Source of the DNA: UBA1573 sp034005165
Lineage (GTDB): Bacteria > Pseudomonadota > Alphaproteobacteria > Micavibrionales > Micavibrionaceae
NCBI GenBank assembly: GCA_034005165.1
Contig: JAVEVE010000004.1
Location: 123,807 to 187,806 of the forward strand
Length of the DNA stretch: 64,000 nucleotides
Direction of reading: 5' to 3'
Shown: positions 51,678-61,211 of the stretch, in pieces
How the letters are laid out: each line of letters begins with the position of its first letter
How positions within the stretch are numbered: position 1 is the stretch's first letter
The notes under the pieces: model-generated
What the model was told of the DNA's origin: nothing
The model's database searches: none
The model's input: only the letters and a program-made list of their open reading frames with translations
Position numbers and translations under genes: made by a program

Positions 51678-52814
51678 ATGCAGATTATTGACAGATATAT
51701 TTTTCGGCAAATCATGATTGCCACGATTTTTATCGTGGGCATCCTGTCTGTGCTTGTTCTTTTGACCCAATCGTTGAGGTATCTTGATCTTGTGATGAGT
51801 GCGGGGGCTTCGGGTTTGAGTTTCTGGGTTATTACGCTTTTGACGCTTCCAAGCTTTTTCGAGGTGATTTTTCCCATCAGCCTCGTGGCGGCAGTTTTAT
51901 TCGTTTACCATCGTCTGGTTATGGATAGCGAACTATTTGTATTGAAGGCCTTGGGCTTTTCCCCACTACGTCTGGCCCGTCCTGCGCTTGTTCTGGCAGT
52001 TATGCTGGGTGCCACGTTGTTTGTTGTGATGTGCTGGATTGCACCATACACGAAGGCAAATGCTATTGTTATGCGTAAGGATATTAAGGCACAAATGTCT
52101 TCCCTGATTTTCCGCGAAGGGGTTTTTACTGAAGCCGGAAAAGGCCTCACTGTTTATATGCGTGAGCGCGATAAGGACGGTAATTTGCTGGGATTGGTCA
52201 TTCATGATGCGCGTAACCCGGAACATCACCCTTCTACAGTTATTGCTGCCAGAGGGGTCCTTGTTTCGACAGATGATGGCCATCAGGTTCTGGTTTATGA
52301 TGGTTCCCGCCAAGAATATGACGGAAAAACAGGTGTTCTGAAACGCCTTGATTTTGACAGATATACAATCGATATGCCTGAAACAACCCAAGCTGCTCCT
52401 ATGCGCAAGCAGGAACCGGATGAAATGCTGTTGCAGGAATTGCTCTCTCCATTCTCAGCAGAAGATACGCGCGCCACCAAGCGGGCATATACGCTAGAAA
52501 TCCAGAAACGTGTTCTGACACCGCTGTTGGTGCCTGCATTGGCTTTCATTGCGCTTGTTTCTGTTTTAAGTGGTTCGCATGACCGGAGAGGTATGACACG
52601 GCGTTTAATGGTTGCTACGGGTGTGGTTGTATTTGTCGAGATTGTCTTTTTGACGTCCTATAACTTGGCAAAATCGTCCCCACTCGGTTTTGGATTGATG
52701 ATTTTGGCTGTATTGCTGCCTATTTTGGGAAGCCTTGCTATTTTGTGCAAAGATCGACTATTGCAATGGGGGCGGATTTCCGAAGAGATTCCTGCAGAAG
52801 GAGAAGTTGCATGA
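51678..52814 (+). CDS. lptF: LPS export ABC transporter permease LptF
   Basis: One of the two permeases that with LptB2 extract lipopolysaccharide from the inner membrane. The 378-residue protein has six predicted membrane helices in two groups of three around a periplasmic jellyroll domain (about 130-265, with GVFTEAGKGLTVYMRERDKDG). The start IIDRYIFRQIMIATIF is typical. Its TGA overlaps the ATG of lptG (ATGA), so translation is coupled. Promoter between 51599 and 51677, shared with pepA. Confidence 0.93.
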   Translation: MQIIDRYIFRQIMIATIFIVGILSVLVLLTQSLRYLDLVMSAGASGLSFWVITLLTLPSFFEVIFPISLVAAVLFVYHRLVMDSELFVLKALGFSPLRLARPALVLAVMLGATLFVVMCWIAPYTKANAIVMRKDIKAQMSSLIFREGVFTEAGKGLTVYMRERDKDGNLLGLVIHDARNPEHHPSTVIAARGVLVSTDDGHQVLVYDGSRQEYDGKTGVLKRLDFDRYTIDMPETTQAAPMRKQEPDEMLLQELLSPFSAEDTRATKRAYTLEIQKRVLTPLLVPALAFIALVSVLSGSHDRRGMTRRLMVATGVVVFVEIVFLTSYNLAKSSPLGFGLMILAVLLPILGSLAILCKDRLLQWGRISEEIPAEGEVA

Positions 52815-53914
52815 TTCCGTATCCAGGAACGACGCTCTTCCGCTATTTATCACGTGTCTACGGACTTAACTTGTTGGCGCTGACCTCCATCCTTTTGGGT
52901 ATTGTGGCTCTTTTCGATTTGATTGAATTGATGCGCCGTGCCGCGAAATTCGATGATATTGGTTTTTCTATTGTTTTGCGTATGGAGTTTCTGAAGTTTC
53001 CAGAGCTGGCCATTACAATTGCGCCATTTGCTGTTTTGTTTTCGGGGCTTTTTACATTTTGGCAGTTGTCTCGCCGACAGGAGCTTGTTGTCTTGAGATC
53101 TTCCGGTGTGTCCGTTTGGCAATTTCTGACCCCGATTGTGAGCATGTCCCTGCTGGCAGGGGTCTTTGTTGTTACTATTCTTGATCCTGTTAGTGCCGCT
53201 TTCTATTCACGTTTTGATATTTTAGAAAAAACATATCTAAAGCGAGAAAATTCCAATGTTATCGCCTTGTTTGATGAAGGGTTCTGGCTTAAACAAACGA
53301 CCGAAAAAGGTCATGCGATTATGCATGCGGATAAAATCGAGATGCCGGATTGGCGGTTGCATCAGGTTATGATCCTGTTTTTTGACCAGAATGATGTTTT
53401 TACGGAGAGGATGGATGCTCCGTCTGCTCAATTGAAGGCAGGAAATTGGCTGCTCAAGGAGGCTGTTTTGAATGTTCCTGGATTTCCTTACAAGAAATCA
53501 GAGCAGGCAATGATTCCGACGAATCTCACGGTGAACGATATTGAAGAAAGCTTCTCTGCGCCTGAAACTATGGGATTCTGGAGTTTGCCCTCTTATATTG
53601 CGACCCTTGATGCTACGGGATTTGATTCAACCCGTTTGCGTATTCATTTTCAGGAATTACTAGCCTTGCCGATGCTTTTTGCCTCTATGGTGTTTTTGGC
53701 AGCTTGCGTTGCGATGCGTCAATCCCGGCAGGGGGGGAGTTTTTCCTTTATTCTGATTGGCGTCTTGGCGGGATTTATTGTTTTCTTTATGTCAAATTTT
53801 TTGCAGGCTTTAGGTGCATCGCATCAGCTCCCGGTCTTCTTATCTGCCTGGAGTCCCGCGATGCTTTCCAGCCTTGTTGGAGTTTCCATACTTCTATCCC
53901 TTGAGGATGGTTAG
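52811..53914 (+). CDS. lptG: LPS export ABC transporter permease LptG
   Basis: The second Lpt permease. I choose ATG 52811, which overlaps lptF by four bases (ATGA) and gives 367 residues; an upstream in-frame start would lie deep in lptF. The N-terminus LFRYLSRVYGLNLLALTSIL is the family start; six membrane helices surround a periplasmic domain with VIALFDEGFWLKQT. LptF-LptG order is the usual one. After its stop come 253 bases without a convincing gene. Confidence 0.93.
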   Translation: MIPYPGTTLFRYLSRVYGLNLLALTSILLGIVALFDLIELMRRAAKFDDIGFSIVLRMEFLKFPELAITIAPFAVLFSGLFTFWQLSRRQELVVLRSSGVSVWQFLTPIVSMSLLAGVFVVTILDPVSAAFYSRFDILEKTYLKRENSNVIALFDEGFWLKQTTEKGHAIMHADKIEMPDWRLHQVMILFFDQNDVFTERMDAPSAQLKAGNWLLKEAVLNVPGFPYKKSEQAMIPTNLTVNDIEESFSAPETMGFWSLPSYIATLDATGFDSTRLRIHFQELLALPMLFASMVFLAACVAMRQSRQGGSFSFILIGVLAGFIVFFMSNFLQALGASHQLPVFLSAWSPAMLSSLVGVSILLSLEDG

Positions 53915-54167
53915 GTTTTTGGGCTTAATTCGTTTTTATTTGAGACATTTTTGCAACATGTGGCTATGTATCTTTTGTGTGCTCTCTTGACGCACAGCGG
54001 CTTTTTAAGCACATTTGCCGAGAAATTGAGAGACTCAGACCCCCAAGTAATGGATGTTGTTGTCCATTCAGGTGTTAAGGTGTTTCTAACGGTTTTCTGG
54101 TTTGATGTATGTGTAGATTCCATGCTCTACATGTAAGATAAAAATTTTATTATTTCAGGGGTTCTTT

Positions 54168-54902
54168 ATGGCTTTCGGACTTTCTTCACAGTTACGATTT
54201 GCGGCAGTCTTGTTCTTGAGCGTTGGCATGCTGAGTGCATGCTCATCGTCTCAATATGGCGATGTATATGATCCCGCAGAATCTGTTAACCGCGGCATTT
54301 TCAAATTCAACAACGCTGTTGATGAAGCTGTCCTCGAACCTGTTGCCAAAGGGTACCGCTCTGCTGTACCTCAGCCTGCACGTACAGGTGTCCGCAATGC
54401 GTTGCGTAACCTCAAGACCCCTACGATCCTTGCCAACAACTTGTTGCAAGCAGATATAACGGGGGCAGGAAATACTTTGACTCGTTTCTTTGCGAATACT
54501 TTGTTCGGCTTAGGCGGTTTGGTTGATGTGGCCGGCTCGGAGGGAGTTGCTTATCGCGACGAAGATTTTGGGCAAACGCTCGGTGTTTGGGGTATGGGAC
54601 ACGGACCTTACGTGGTTCTTCCGCTATTTGGCCCTAGCTCTGTTCGTGATACAACCGGGCTTGTTGTTGATGGGTATACCGATCCTGTCCGTATTTGGCT
54701 TATGAACTCGGATAAAGAGGGCTGGTACTACGGTCGTGTTGCAGTCGCAAGTGTAGATAAGCGTGAAGAGCTTCTCGACGTTCTTTCTGACTTGAAACGC
54801 AACTCGGTTGACTATTATGCGGCTATGAGAAGTGCTTATATCCAGAAGCGTGATGCACAGGTGCGCGGTAATGATGACGCAGATTTGCCGGATATCCCCT
54901 AA
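54168..54902 (+). CDS. mlaA: MlaA/VacJ family outer-membrane lipoprotein
   Basis: MlaA removes phospholipids from the outer leaflet of the outer membrane and hands them to MlaC. The 244-residue protein has a lipoprotein signal (lipobox LSAC at residues 22-25) and the family motifs DPAESVNRGIFKFNNAVDEA, FFANTLFGLGGLVDVA, EDFGQTLGVWGMGHGPY and LPLFGPSSVRDTTGLVVD. MlaC-like follows by 117 bases, so both transport partners lie together; the MlaFED ABC part is not in this window. Confidence 0.94.
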   Translation: MAFGLSSQLRFAAVLFLSVGMLSACSSSQYGDVYDPAESVNRGIFKFNNAVDEAVLEPVAKGYRSAVPQPARTGVRNALRNLKTPTILANNLLQADITGAGNTLTRFFANTLFGLGGLVDVAGSEGVAYRDEDFGQTLGVWGMGHGPYVVLPLFGPSSVRDTTGLVVDGYTDPVRIWLMNSDKEGWYYGRVAVASVDKREELLDVLSDLKRNSVDYYAAMRSAYIQKRDAQVRGNDDADLPDIP

Positions 54903-55019
54903 AATCGATCAGTCATTTTGATAAAATTTACGGGTAAATGATCTTTTCATTTATTTAGGATTATACTAGATGTATGGCGGCGGTTGTTGCCATACATTGT
55001 GCATGAAGGGGTTTTTGAA

Positions 55020-55688
55020 ATGAAGCTATATAATTTTTATGCTTCCTGTGTTGTTTTGGCGTGCGTAGCTGTCGTACCGTTTACGGCTCGTTCCGCTGTG
55101 CCAGCTCTGTCTGTGCATGCCCCTGCGGCTTCGGCATCTGTTCTTGTTTCTGTTTCTGAAAAGGATGATCAGGGGGCCTTGGACTTTGTCAAGTCAACTG
55201 CGGAAAAAGGTCTAACCTTCTTATCCGATCCTGAAAGTTCGCAGGACCAGAAAAAGAGAGAGTTCAAAAAACTGCTCGATAACAGTTTTGACCTCGATAC
55301 GATCGGCCGATTTGTTTTGGGTAAGTATTGGAACTCTGCGACACCTGATCAGCAGAAAGAATATAATTCTTTGTTCCGCAAAATGGTCGTGGAGGTTTAT
55401 GCAGGCCGTTTCTCCGATTACAAAGGGCAAAAGTTTGAAGTAAAGTCGGTACGTGCCATCAGCTCTAAAGATGCGTTGGTGACATCATTTATTTATCCTG
55501 AAAGCGGTGGAGAGCCTATTCAGGTTGATTGGCGTGTGCGTAAAACCGGAGCGATTTATAAGGTCGTTGATGTTCTTGTGACCGGTGTCAGCATGAGTGT
55601 TACCCAGCGCTCTGATTTTGCTTCTGTTATTCAGCGTGGCGGTGGAAATATTGATGTTCTGATTGATTATCTCAAGAACAAATTCTAG
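55020..55688 (+). CDS. mlaC: MlaC/Ttg2D-like periplasmic phospholipid-binding protein
   Basis: A 222-residue protein with a Sec signal peptide (residues 1-25, ASCVVLACVAVVPFTARSA). I choose ATG 55020 with GAAGGGG upstream; a TTG-type start further upstream is less likely. The mature protein matches the MlaC/Tol-tolerance family: KREFKKLLDNSFDLDTIGRF, VLGKYWNSATPDQQKEY, FRKMVVEVYAGRFSDY and the VDWRVRKTGAIYKVVDV strand. It carries lipid between MlaA and the inner-membrane MlaFED. A bidirectional terminator follows at 55716. Confidence 0.9.
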   Translation: MKLYNFYASCVVLACVAVVPFTARSAVPALSVHAPAASASVLVSVSEKDDQGALDFVKSTAEKGLTFLSDPESSQDQKKREFKKLLDNSFDLDTIGRFVLGKYWNSATPDQQKEYNSLFRKMVVEVYAGRFSDYKGQKFEVKSVRAISSKDALVTSFIYPESGGEPIQVDWRVRKTGAIYKVVDVLVTGVSMSVTQRSDFASVIQRGGGNIDVLIDYLKNKF

Positions 55689-55715
55689 GGAGGGCATCAC
55701 CCTCCTATAAAAGAA

Positions 55716-55737
55716 AAGCCCCTTTCGAGGGGCTTTG
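55716..55737. terminator. Bidirectional terminator between mlaC and mnmE
   Basis: AAAGCCCC and GGGGCTTT form a perfect eight-pair stem around TTTCGA. The flanking T and A runs are moderate. It lies 28 bases past mlaC and 7 bases from the convergent mnmE stop. Confidence 0.8.
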
Positions 55738-55743
55738 TTGTCT

Positions 55744-57093
55744 TTACTTTCCGATACAAAAATCGCGGAAGATCATATCCAATAAATCTTCAACATCTAC
55801 TTTACCTGTGATGCTCCCTAGATGGCGGACTGCAAGACGTATATCCTCGGCGGCGAGTTCCGGAAGCGGGGCTTGCATAGATCGTAAGAGTGCCTGTTTT
55901 GTTTTCTCAAGCGCAGTGCGGTGACGTTGTCGTGTCAGGGATGGCGTATCTGATTGCCCGATTTTGTTTTTGATTAAGGTTGTTACTTGCTCGAGCAGTT
56001 TGTCTATGCCTTGTCCTGATTTTGTGGAGATTGCGATTCCGTGGCTATTCGAAGAGGCCTTCTGCGTATCAATCAGATCAGTCTTATTTCTTACAAGAAT
56101 AGCACTGTTATCCAGTAGTGCCAGTGTGTGTTGATCGGGTGTGCTTGTTCCGTCATACATCAGAATCTTTATATCAGCTTCTTCCGCACGTTGGATTGCG
56201 CGTCGAATACCTTCTGATTCAATCCTGTCGTGATCACTTTCCCCGAGTTGGTCGGGCCTTAGTCCTGCTGTATCGGAAAGGATTACAGGGTAGCCGCCGA
56301 GATTAAGATGGACGTCAATAATATCGCGTGTTGTTCCTGCAATATGTGAGACAATCGCGACATCACGCTGCGCAAGGAGGTTAATCAGGGAGGACTTTCC
56401 AGCATTTGGTGCGCCGAGAACAACAAGTTTGACTCCGTCACGTAACATCTCTCCACGACGATTATCGTTCAGGTGGAGTGTAATCTGATCGAGAATATGC
56501 GATAGATCGGGACGTACGCGGAGTAGCAAGTCGTCGGGTAAATCCTGATCCGAGAAATCAAGATCAGCTTCCATGAGGGCCAGAATATGGGCAAGGTCAT
56601 CTTTCCAGCTGTCATAAATTTTTGCAAGCGCGCCGCCCATTTGCATCAAGGCTTGGCGGCGTTGTTCTTGCGTTTCTGCATGAATGAGATCGGCAACTGC
56701 TTCTGCGGATGTTAGGTCCAACTTTCCGTTCTCAAAAGCACGGCGAGTAAATTCTCCCGGTTCAGCCAAGCGATGATGGGGCTGACGTGATAAGGCATCC
56801 AGAACAGCCTCGATAACTGAGGGACCGCCATGTAAGTGATATTCAACGCAGTCTTCTCCTGTGAAGCTGGAAGGGCCGGCAAAATAGATGACCATTGCTT
56901 TATCAAGGATCACTGACTTGTCTTCAGGATCTCTGAGGACCCAATATGTGGCTACACGCGCTTCGGGCAGTTTTTTACCTTGTGCGGATAGGGCTAATAA
57001 TCCTGATCTTGAATCAGGTCCGGAGGCTCTGATAACGGCGACACCACCGCGTCCGGGTGGTGTCGAGAGGGCATATATTGTGTCTAATTTCAT
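55744..57093 (-). CDS. mnmE: tRNA modification GTPase MnmE
   Basis: With MnmG, MnmE adds the aminomethyl or carboxymethylaminomethyl group to U34 of certain tRNAs. The 449-residue protein has the N-terminal folate-binding domain (IYALSTPPGRGGVAVIRASG, TGEDCVEYHLHGGP), an inserted G domain with GAPNAGKSSLI (G1), DTAGLR (G3) and NKTD (G4), and the invariant C-terminal FCIGK. Complete and of normal length. mnmG is not in the window. The DUF6489 gene lies 27 bases upstream on the same strand. Confidence 0.97.
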   Translation of the reverse strand: MKLDTIYALSTPPGRGGVAVIRASGPDSRSGLLALSAQGKKLPEARVATYWVLRDPEDKSVILDKAMVIYFAGPSSFTGEDCVEYHLHGGPSVIEAVLDALSRQPHHRLAEPGEFTRRAFENGKLDLTSAEAVADLIHAETQEQRRQALMQMGGALAKIYDSWKDDLAHILALMEADLDFSDQDLPDDLLLRVRPDLSHILDQITLHLNDNRRGEMLRDGVKLVVLGAPNAGKSSLINLLAQRDVAIVSHIAGTTRDIIDVHLNLGGYPVILSDTAGLRPDQLGESDHDRIESEGIRRAIQRAEEADIKILMYDGTSTPDQHTLALLDNSAILVRNKTDLIDTQKASSNSHGIAISTKSGQGIDKLLEQVTTLIKNKIGQSDTPSLTRQRHRTALEKTKQALLRSMQAPLPELAAEDIRLAVRHLGSITGKVDVEDLLDMIFRDFCIGK

Positions 57094-57120
57094 ATCAGGC
57101 TACTGGTTCGCGAGTCCTTA

Positions 57121-57450
57121 TTATTTCTTTTTCTTGGTCGAAGATGATTTGTCAGAGGATGTTTTCGGTGACGGATTAAAGTTAAAATTCATCGCTCCCG
57201 GTTTGGTACTCATCGGTCCGCCCATTTGGGTCATTTGATTCCAGAAGTGGCTCTGCATATCGGACCATCCCTGAAACATAGCGGGCAACCATGTTTTGAC
57301 CAGAATTTCAGGTTCCATTGTCTGGATGTTTTCAGATAGTCGCCGACTGACGATTTCCATCAAATCTTGCTGTAATGGGAGAAGGTCAGGAAGTCCGAAA
57401 AATTGGCGGGCTTCTTCCGGTGTGCAGTCAATATTTACTTCAAATCGCAT
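57121..57450 (-). CDS. DUF6489 family small protein
   Basis: A 109-residue protein beginning MRFEVNIDCTPEEARQFFGL, the signature of an alphaproteobacterial family (DUF6489) of unknown function. The middle is helical (LLPLQQDLMEIVSRRLSENI) and the end is a Lys/Ser tail (SSDKSSSTKKKK). The C-terminal region WLPAMFQGWSDMQSHFWNQM is amphipathic with aromatic residues, reminiscent of phasin-like or granule-associated helices, but that is only an impression. It is probably co-transcribed with mnmE. Confidence 0.75.
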   Translation of the reverse strand: MRFEVNIDCTPEEARQFFGLPDLLPLQQDLMEIVSRRLSENIQTMEPEILVKTWLPAMFQGWSDMQSHFWNQMTQMGGPMSTKPGAMNFNFNPSPKTSSDKSSSTKKKK

Positions 57451-57547
57451 TTTGGACTCCGTATTGCTTCTGGGAAGGTTTTAATAAAGCTCTTTCCGCG
57501 TGCAATGTCTACTATGATTTTTGACCATAAAATGGTTTACTGGTCGC

Positions 57548-59302
57548 ATGAATGTGGATGTTGGACGGAATGTCGGGAATTTTAATCCCGGGGATGATCC
57601 CGAGAGCGTATCGGGCCAAGAGACGTTTGCGGAGGCAGTTGATCCCAAGCTTCTTGAACGCTCGTTAAAACGGATTAGGTCTTATTTGCGTGGTAATGCC
57701 CTCGATTTAAAATCCGTTCATATCAGCGAAAGTGTGCATGTTCTGACTTACAGGTTTCGCGCAGGTGTTCAAATCAAGATGGTGCCCCAATATGGTGTTA
57801 AAACTGAGCCGGGGAAAAATATGCGCGCGGAACTTGCTGTTTCACAGGAAGATTTCCAGAGAAAAATCAGGAGCTCTGTTCACGATATTGCAACGGTTCC
57901 TCAAAAGCGCCAGTTGGTTGTTGATTTTGTATTTAACAGATCGGACAAGGGGTTCTGTATCAAGGATCAGGCGGTTAAATTCAAGTCATTGGCACGAGAT
58001 ATTGTCCAGCATGAGCAATGTGCTGCTTGTACCCATAGCGGCTATGTTCCTTGTTCGCGTTGTCGCGGGAAGCGTATGGAAGTTTGTCCGAATTGTCGTG
58101 GTACGCGTCAGATGCCATGCTCTAAATGTGGAGGAAGTGGACGTCTACAGACTGCGCAAGGATCTATGCCGTGTGATTTTTGTCATGGTCAAACCCGCAT
58201 CAGTTGTACAATGTGCGGAGCCCAAGGGCAGGTGAAATGTCGCGGGTGCGGCGCGCGTGGAGAGATTGCGTGTCAGAAATGTTCGGGAACTGGTTGGCTT
58301 TCCCATGTGGCGCACATCGAGTTCCAAGGGCGTGTGCATTTCAGCTTCGAGAAACATAAGCTTCCTCCCAGGCTTGTTTCCTTGATTGAAGATCGCGGTG
58401 CTTTTCTGGCCTCAAGAGGAGATCTTGAGGTTTCCTTGCTCCCTCAACAAAGTGTCCAGACATATACGACCGGGGAAGATGTCTCACAGCAGGGCAGTGA
58501 AAACGCTTTTGAGGATACTGTTCTTATCGAGTATGATGCGAGCTGCCCATATGGTGCATTGGAGTTTGATGCCGATACTAAAAAAATTCCGACAATTTTA
58601 TTGGGATGGCAAGCACGATTGATTGAGGCTCCCTCTTTTCTTGAGGATTATACACGCGCGGGAATTGAGGCACTAGAAGAGGCGGGGCAGGGAAAAGGAC
58701 AGGTCAGAATCATATCTCTATTGAAGAGAGCTGCCCGTTATGCGATCTGGAAAGAGCTACTCTCACAAGTTCTCCAGTCGGGCAATTTGCGTAAAGTGAC
58801 GCAGATCATGCTTAATCGTTATGAGGCAGGCGTATCACGGGATTGTATGGTTCGCATGGTGAAGTCATCTGACCGAGCGATTAGATCTGTCACTCGCTTA
58901 CCCAGATATGCAGGTATTGTTTCTGGGCTCGTTCTTTATGCGGCAATAGTTTTTAAAATATATGAAAGTGGTTTGCGTGGCGATCTTGCGAATTTTTTTG
59001 GAGTGAGTGCTGTTTCATCTCTATCCCATATTTTTGATATATTTTTTACTCTGTGCGGAATTCTCCTTGGTGGGGGATTGGGCCAATTGACTGCATGGAT
59101 TGCGCAGAAACGCGCGTTCTCAGGTATCGTTTCTGATGATATATTATCCCGCCGCTTGCCGCGTATGGGTGTTGCATTGATTTGGGCTGTTACCGGGAGT
59201 CTTCTTATAACAATCGGAGGTCTCATAGCGGCCGCCCTCACTATTAGTGAGGGCGATGTGCTAGATATTCCTGAGTGGATTATTCGTTTGATGCCAGCTT
59301 GA
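57548..59302 (+). CDS. Membrane protein with eight CxxC zinc motifs (DnaJ-type cysteine domain)
   Basis: A 584-residue protein; ATG 57548 is chosen over TTG 57521. The N-terminal 150 residues are soluble. Residues about 157-250 hold eight CxxC pairs (CAAC, CSRC, CPNC, CSKC, CDFC, CTMC, CRGC, CQKC), several in CxxCxGxG form as in the DnaJ zinc domain. A soluble domain follows (about 255-450). Three hydrophobic segments lie near the C-terminus (about 455-475, 490-515, 540-566). There is no J domain. I infer a membrane-tethered zinc-finger protein, possibly a redox or chaperone-like factor; function unknown. Its end overlaps the convergent M23 gene by 23 bases. Confidence 0.7.
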   Translation: MNVDVGRNVGNFNPGDDPESVSGQETFAEAVDPKLLERSLKRIRSYLRGNALDLKSVHISESVHVLTYRFRAGVQIKMVPQYGVKTEPGKNMRAELAVSQEDFQRKIRSSVHDIATVPQKRQLVVDFVFNRSDKGFCIKDQAVKFKSLARDIVQHEQCAACTHSGYVPCSRCRGKRMEVCPNCRGTRQMPCSKCGGSGRLQTAQGSMPCDFCHGQTRISCTMCGAQGQVKCRGCGARGEIACQKCSGTGWLSHVAHIEFQGRVHFSFEKHKLPPRLVSLIEDRGAFLASRGDLEVSLLPQQSVQTYTTGEDVSQQGSENAFEDTVLIEYDASCPYGALEFDADTKKIPTILLGWQARLIEAPSFLEDYTRAGIEALEEAGQGKGQVRIISLLKRAARYAIWKELLSQVLQSGNLRKVTQIMLNRYEAGVSRDCMVRMVKSSDRAIRSVTRLPRYAGIVSGLVLYAAIVFKIYESGLRGDLANFFGVSAVSSLSHIFDIFFTLCGILLGGGLGQLTAWIAQKRAFSGIVSDDILSRRLPRMGVALIWAVTGSLLITIGGLIAAALTISEGDVLDIPEWIIRLMPA

Positions 59303-60905
59303 TTTTATCGGCGTCTAACTGTTTGGCGTATTGCTGGTTCAATGTCCGGATTGTTTCTTTAAAGCGTTTCAGCTCTTTTCCGTTTAATGAATTGTCTATA
59401 GCAACTTTAACTGATTTTGGATTGACCTGAACGCCGTTCATCAGAACTTCATAGTGCAAGTGTGGCCCGGTCGATCGGCCGGTCGTTCCGACATATCCGA
59501 TTAGCTGTCCTTGTTTGACGCGAATACCAGGGCGGATGCCTTTTGCATACCCGTTCAAGTGGGCATAAGCTGTCGAGAGTTTCGAGTTGTGACGGATGCG
59601 GATATAGTTTCCGAAGGAACTGAAGCGAGATGCTTTCTCGATGACTCCGTCACCCGAGGCATAAACTTTTGTTCCTGTTGGTGCCGCAAAGTCAACACCT
59701 TTGTGCATTTTGGTATATCCCAGCACAGGGTGTCTGCGCATTCCGAATCCAGAGGATAGACGACCGAATGATACCGGTGTTTTCATCAGTCCTTCTGATT
59801 TGCGGATGCTTTTTCCGTCAGCTGTATAATAGTCGACTTGACCGTCTTTGCTTTCATAGCGGTAGAAAGCATATTCTTTTCCTGCCAAATTCATACGTGC
59901 GAAAATAATGTCGCCTGTTTTGGCAAGGTAGCCGTCATCAGTTCTATAGCTATCATACAAGACTTGCATCTTGTCGCCTTGATGGACGTCACGCTGGAAG
60001 TCGACTGCGTAGGAGAACAAGCTGATTGTGTTCGCTGTGATACGGTCAGGTAGATCTGCTTTGTCGGCAGATCCGTATACCGATCCGTCAATATCGACCT
60101 CACGTGCTTCGCGTTTCTTAGTGACTTTTTTCTCGTCAATACGGGATGCTATATCGCCATCATCGTCACGGTAGACTTCGATTGTTTTGAGAGGATCAGG
60201 GGAGAATGCAATGCGCTCGAACTGGAAACCTGTATCTGTATCAGCAGGCTGCATTGTCAGGTCAAATTCCTGACCGGGACGCAGTCCGCGTAAATTATAA
60301 TGGCGGCTGATTTCGCTAATAATAGATTGGCTTTCTGCAACACCGAGACCGGCATTTTCAAGCACTTCGCCGAACGTATCCCCCTTGCCTATTTCAAGGG
60401 TTTTTTCCTGACTGGCAGGGCTTGCTACAGGATTTTCAGTTGCGGCGACCATTTCAACTGTCTTCAAAACTTCCTTATCGCGACGGATTTGTCCGTCTCC
60501 GTCACGAAAGTGATCCAGCGTGCTCAGAACTGATCCGCCGTTGGCAACGGATACTTGTGGCATCATCATGGAAAGAATGTGGTCAGCAGTTTCTGCGGAT
60601 GGTTGGGAATTTTCTAAAGCAGCCATGAACCCGACATCGGCTTGCTGCGTTGCCTGTGACCCGATATGGCCTGCCGTATAAAGGCTGATGGTCATAGCGA
60701 GACCTGCTGCACCGCTCACCATATACCGCAGTCTCAGGCGGTTATCGCGCGTCAGGACGTGGCGTTTTTTTAAATGAAGAAGATCAATGGCCGTTTCCAA
60801 TGCTCCGAAACAGATTTCTCTGGTCTTCTTGGTGAATTCGCGGGCTGCTAGCAGACTCGCTTCGGGATTGGCAAATGCCGTTATTTGTTTTGTTTGTGAA
60901 GTCAT
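59280..60905 (-). CDS. M23 family peptidase (murein DD-endopeptidase type)
   Basis: A 541-residue envelope protein. I choose ATG 60905 rather than GTG 60992, whose extra segment is a basic shadow. It has a cytoplasmic N-terminus (1-60), one membrane helix (YMVSGAAGLAMTISLYTAGH), a periplasmic LysM/OapA-like part (about 165-215, EIGKGDTFGEVLENAG), and a C-terminal LytM domain with the zinc motifs RRHPVLGYTKMHKGVDFAA (HxxxD type) and TGPHLHYEV (HxH). All four metal residues are present, so it should cut peptide cross-links in peptidoglycan. It resembles MepM and its regulators. Confidence 0.92.
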   Translation of the reverse strand: MTSQTKQITAFANPEASLLAAREFTKKTREICFGALETAIDLLHLKKRHVLTRDNRLRLRYMVSGAAGLAMTISLYTAGHIGSQATQQADVGFMAALENSQPSAETADHILSMMMPQVSVANGGSVLSTLDHFRDGDGQIRRDKEVLKTVEMVAATENPVASPASQEKTLEIGKGDTFGEVLENAGLGVAESQSIISEISRHYNLRGLRPGQEFDLTMQPADTDTGFQFERIAFSPDPLKTIEVYRDDDGDIASRIDEKKVTKKREAREVDIDGSVYGSADKADLPDRITANTISLFSYAVDFQRDVHQGDKMQVLYDSYRTDDGYLAKTGDIIFARMNLAGKEYAFYRYESKDGQVDYYTADGKSIRKSEGLMKTPVSFGRLSSGFGMRRHPVLGYTKMHKGVDFAAPTGTKVYASGDGVIEKASRFSSFGNYIRIRHNSKLSTAYAHLNGYAKGIRPGIRVKQGQLIGYVGTTGRSTGPHLHYEVLMNGVQVNPKSVKVAIDNSLNGKELKRFKETIRTLNQQYAKQLDADKIKLASNE

Positions 60906-61211
60906 GAGATGAGTTATAGATCGCTTAATCCGCCTTGGAATATCACAACGATATATTTTCCTTTTGCCTCGGTTACCCTCTGTGATCCGCACAGTTTTGA
61001 ATCAGTTTTTTTTAATTAGCATATTCGTACATTTGATCCAATACGTCGTACGGTTTTACTCACATCCTCTTTCTAAAACTCCCCAGAAGGGGCAGGAATG
61101 AGCAACCGAATAGCTATATGGGTTTAGGGGCGGAGTCAATCCCTCCTTCATCGTTTTGTTTACGTAATACTTCGCAAAAATAGCGCAGTACAGACAATTT
61201 AAAAAAGTTTT
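60906..61211. other. 306-base gene-free stretch upstream of the M23 gene
   Basis: Contains the promoter region of the leftward M23 gene and the 3' flank of the leftward IalB-like gene. Apart from A/T runs (such as TTTTTTTT near 61005-61012) I see no gene, no clear terminator and no repeat. Confidence 0.4.

Noticed and set aside
50069..51877. A 602-residue PepA with N-terminal extension
   Set aside because: The extra part overlaps the divergent lptF and has no family counterpart; ATG 51598 gives the normal length.
53951..54136. A 61-codon frame between lptG and mlaA
   Set aside because: It has no ribosome site, reads as hydrophobic noise and would leave no promoter for mlaA.
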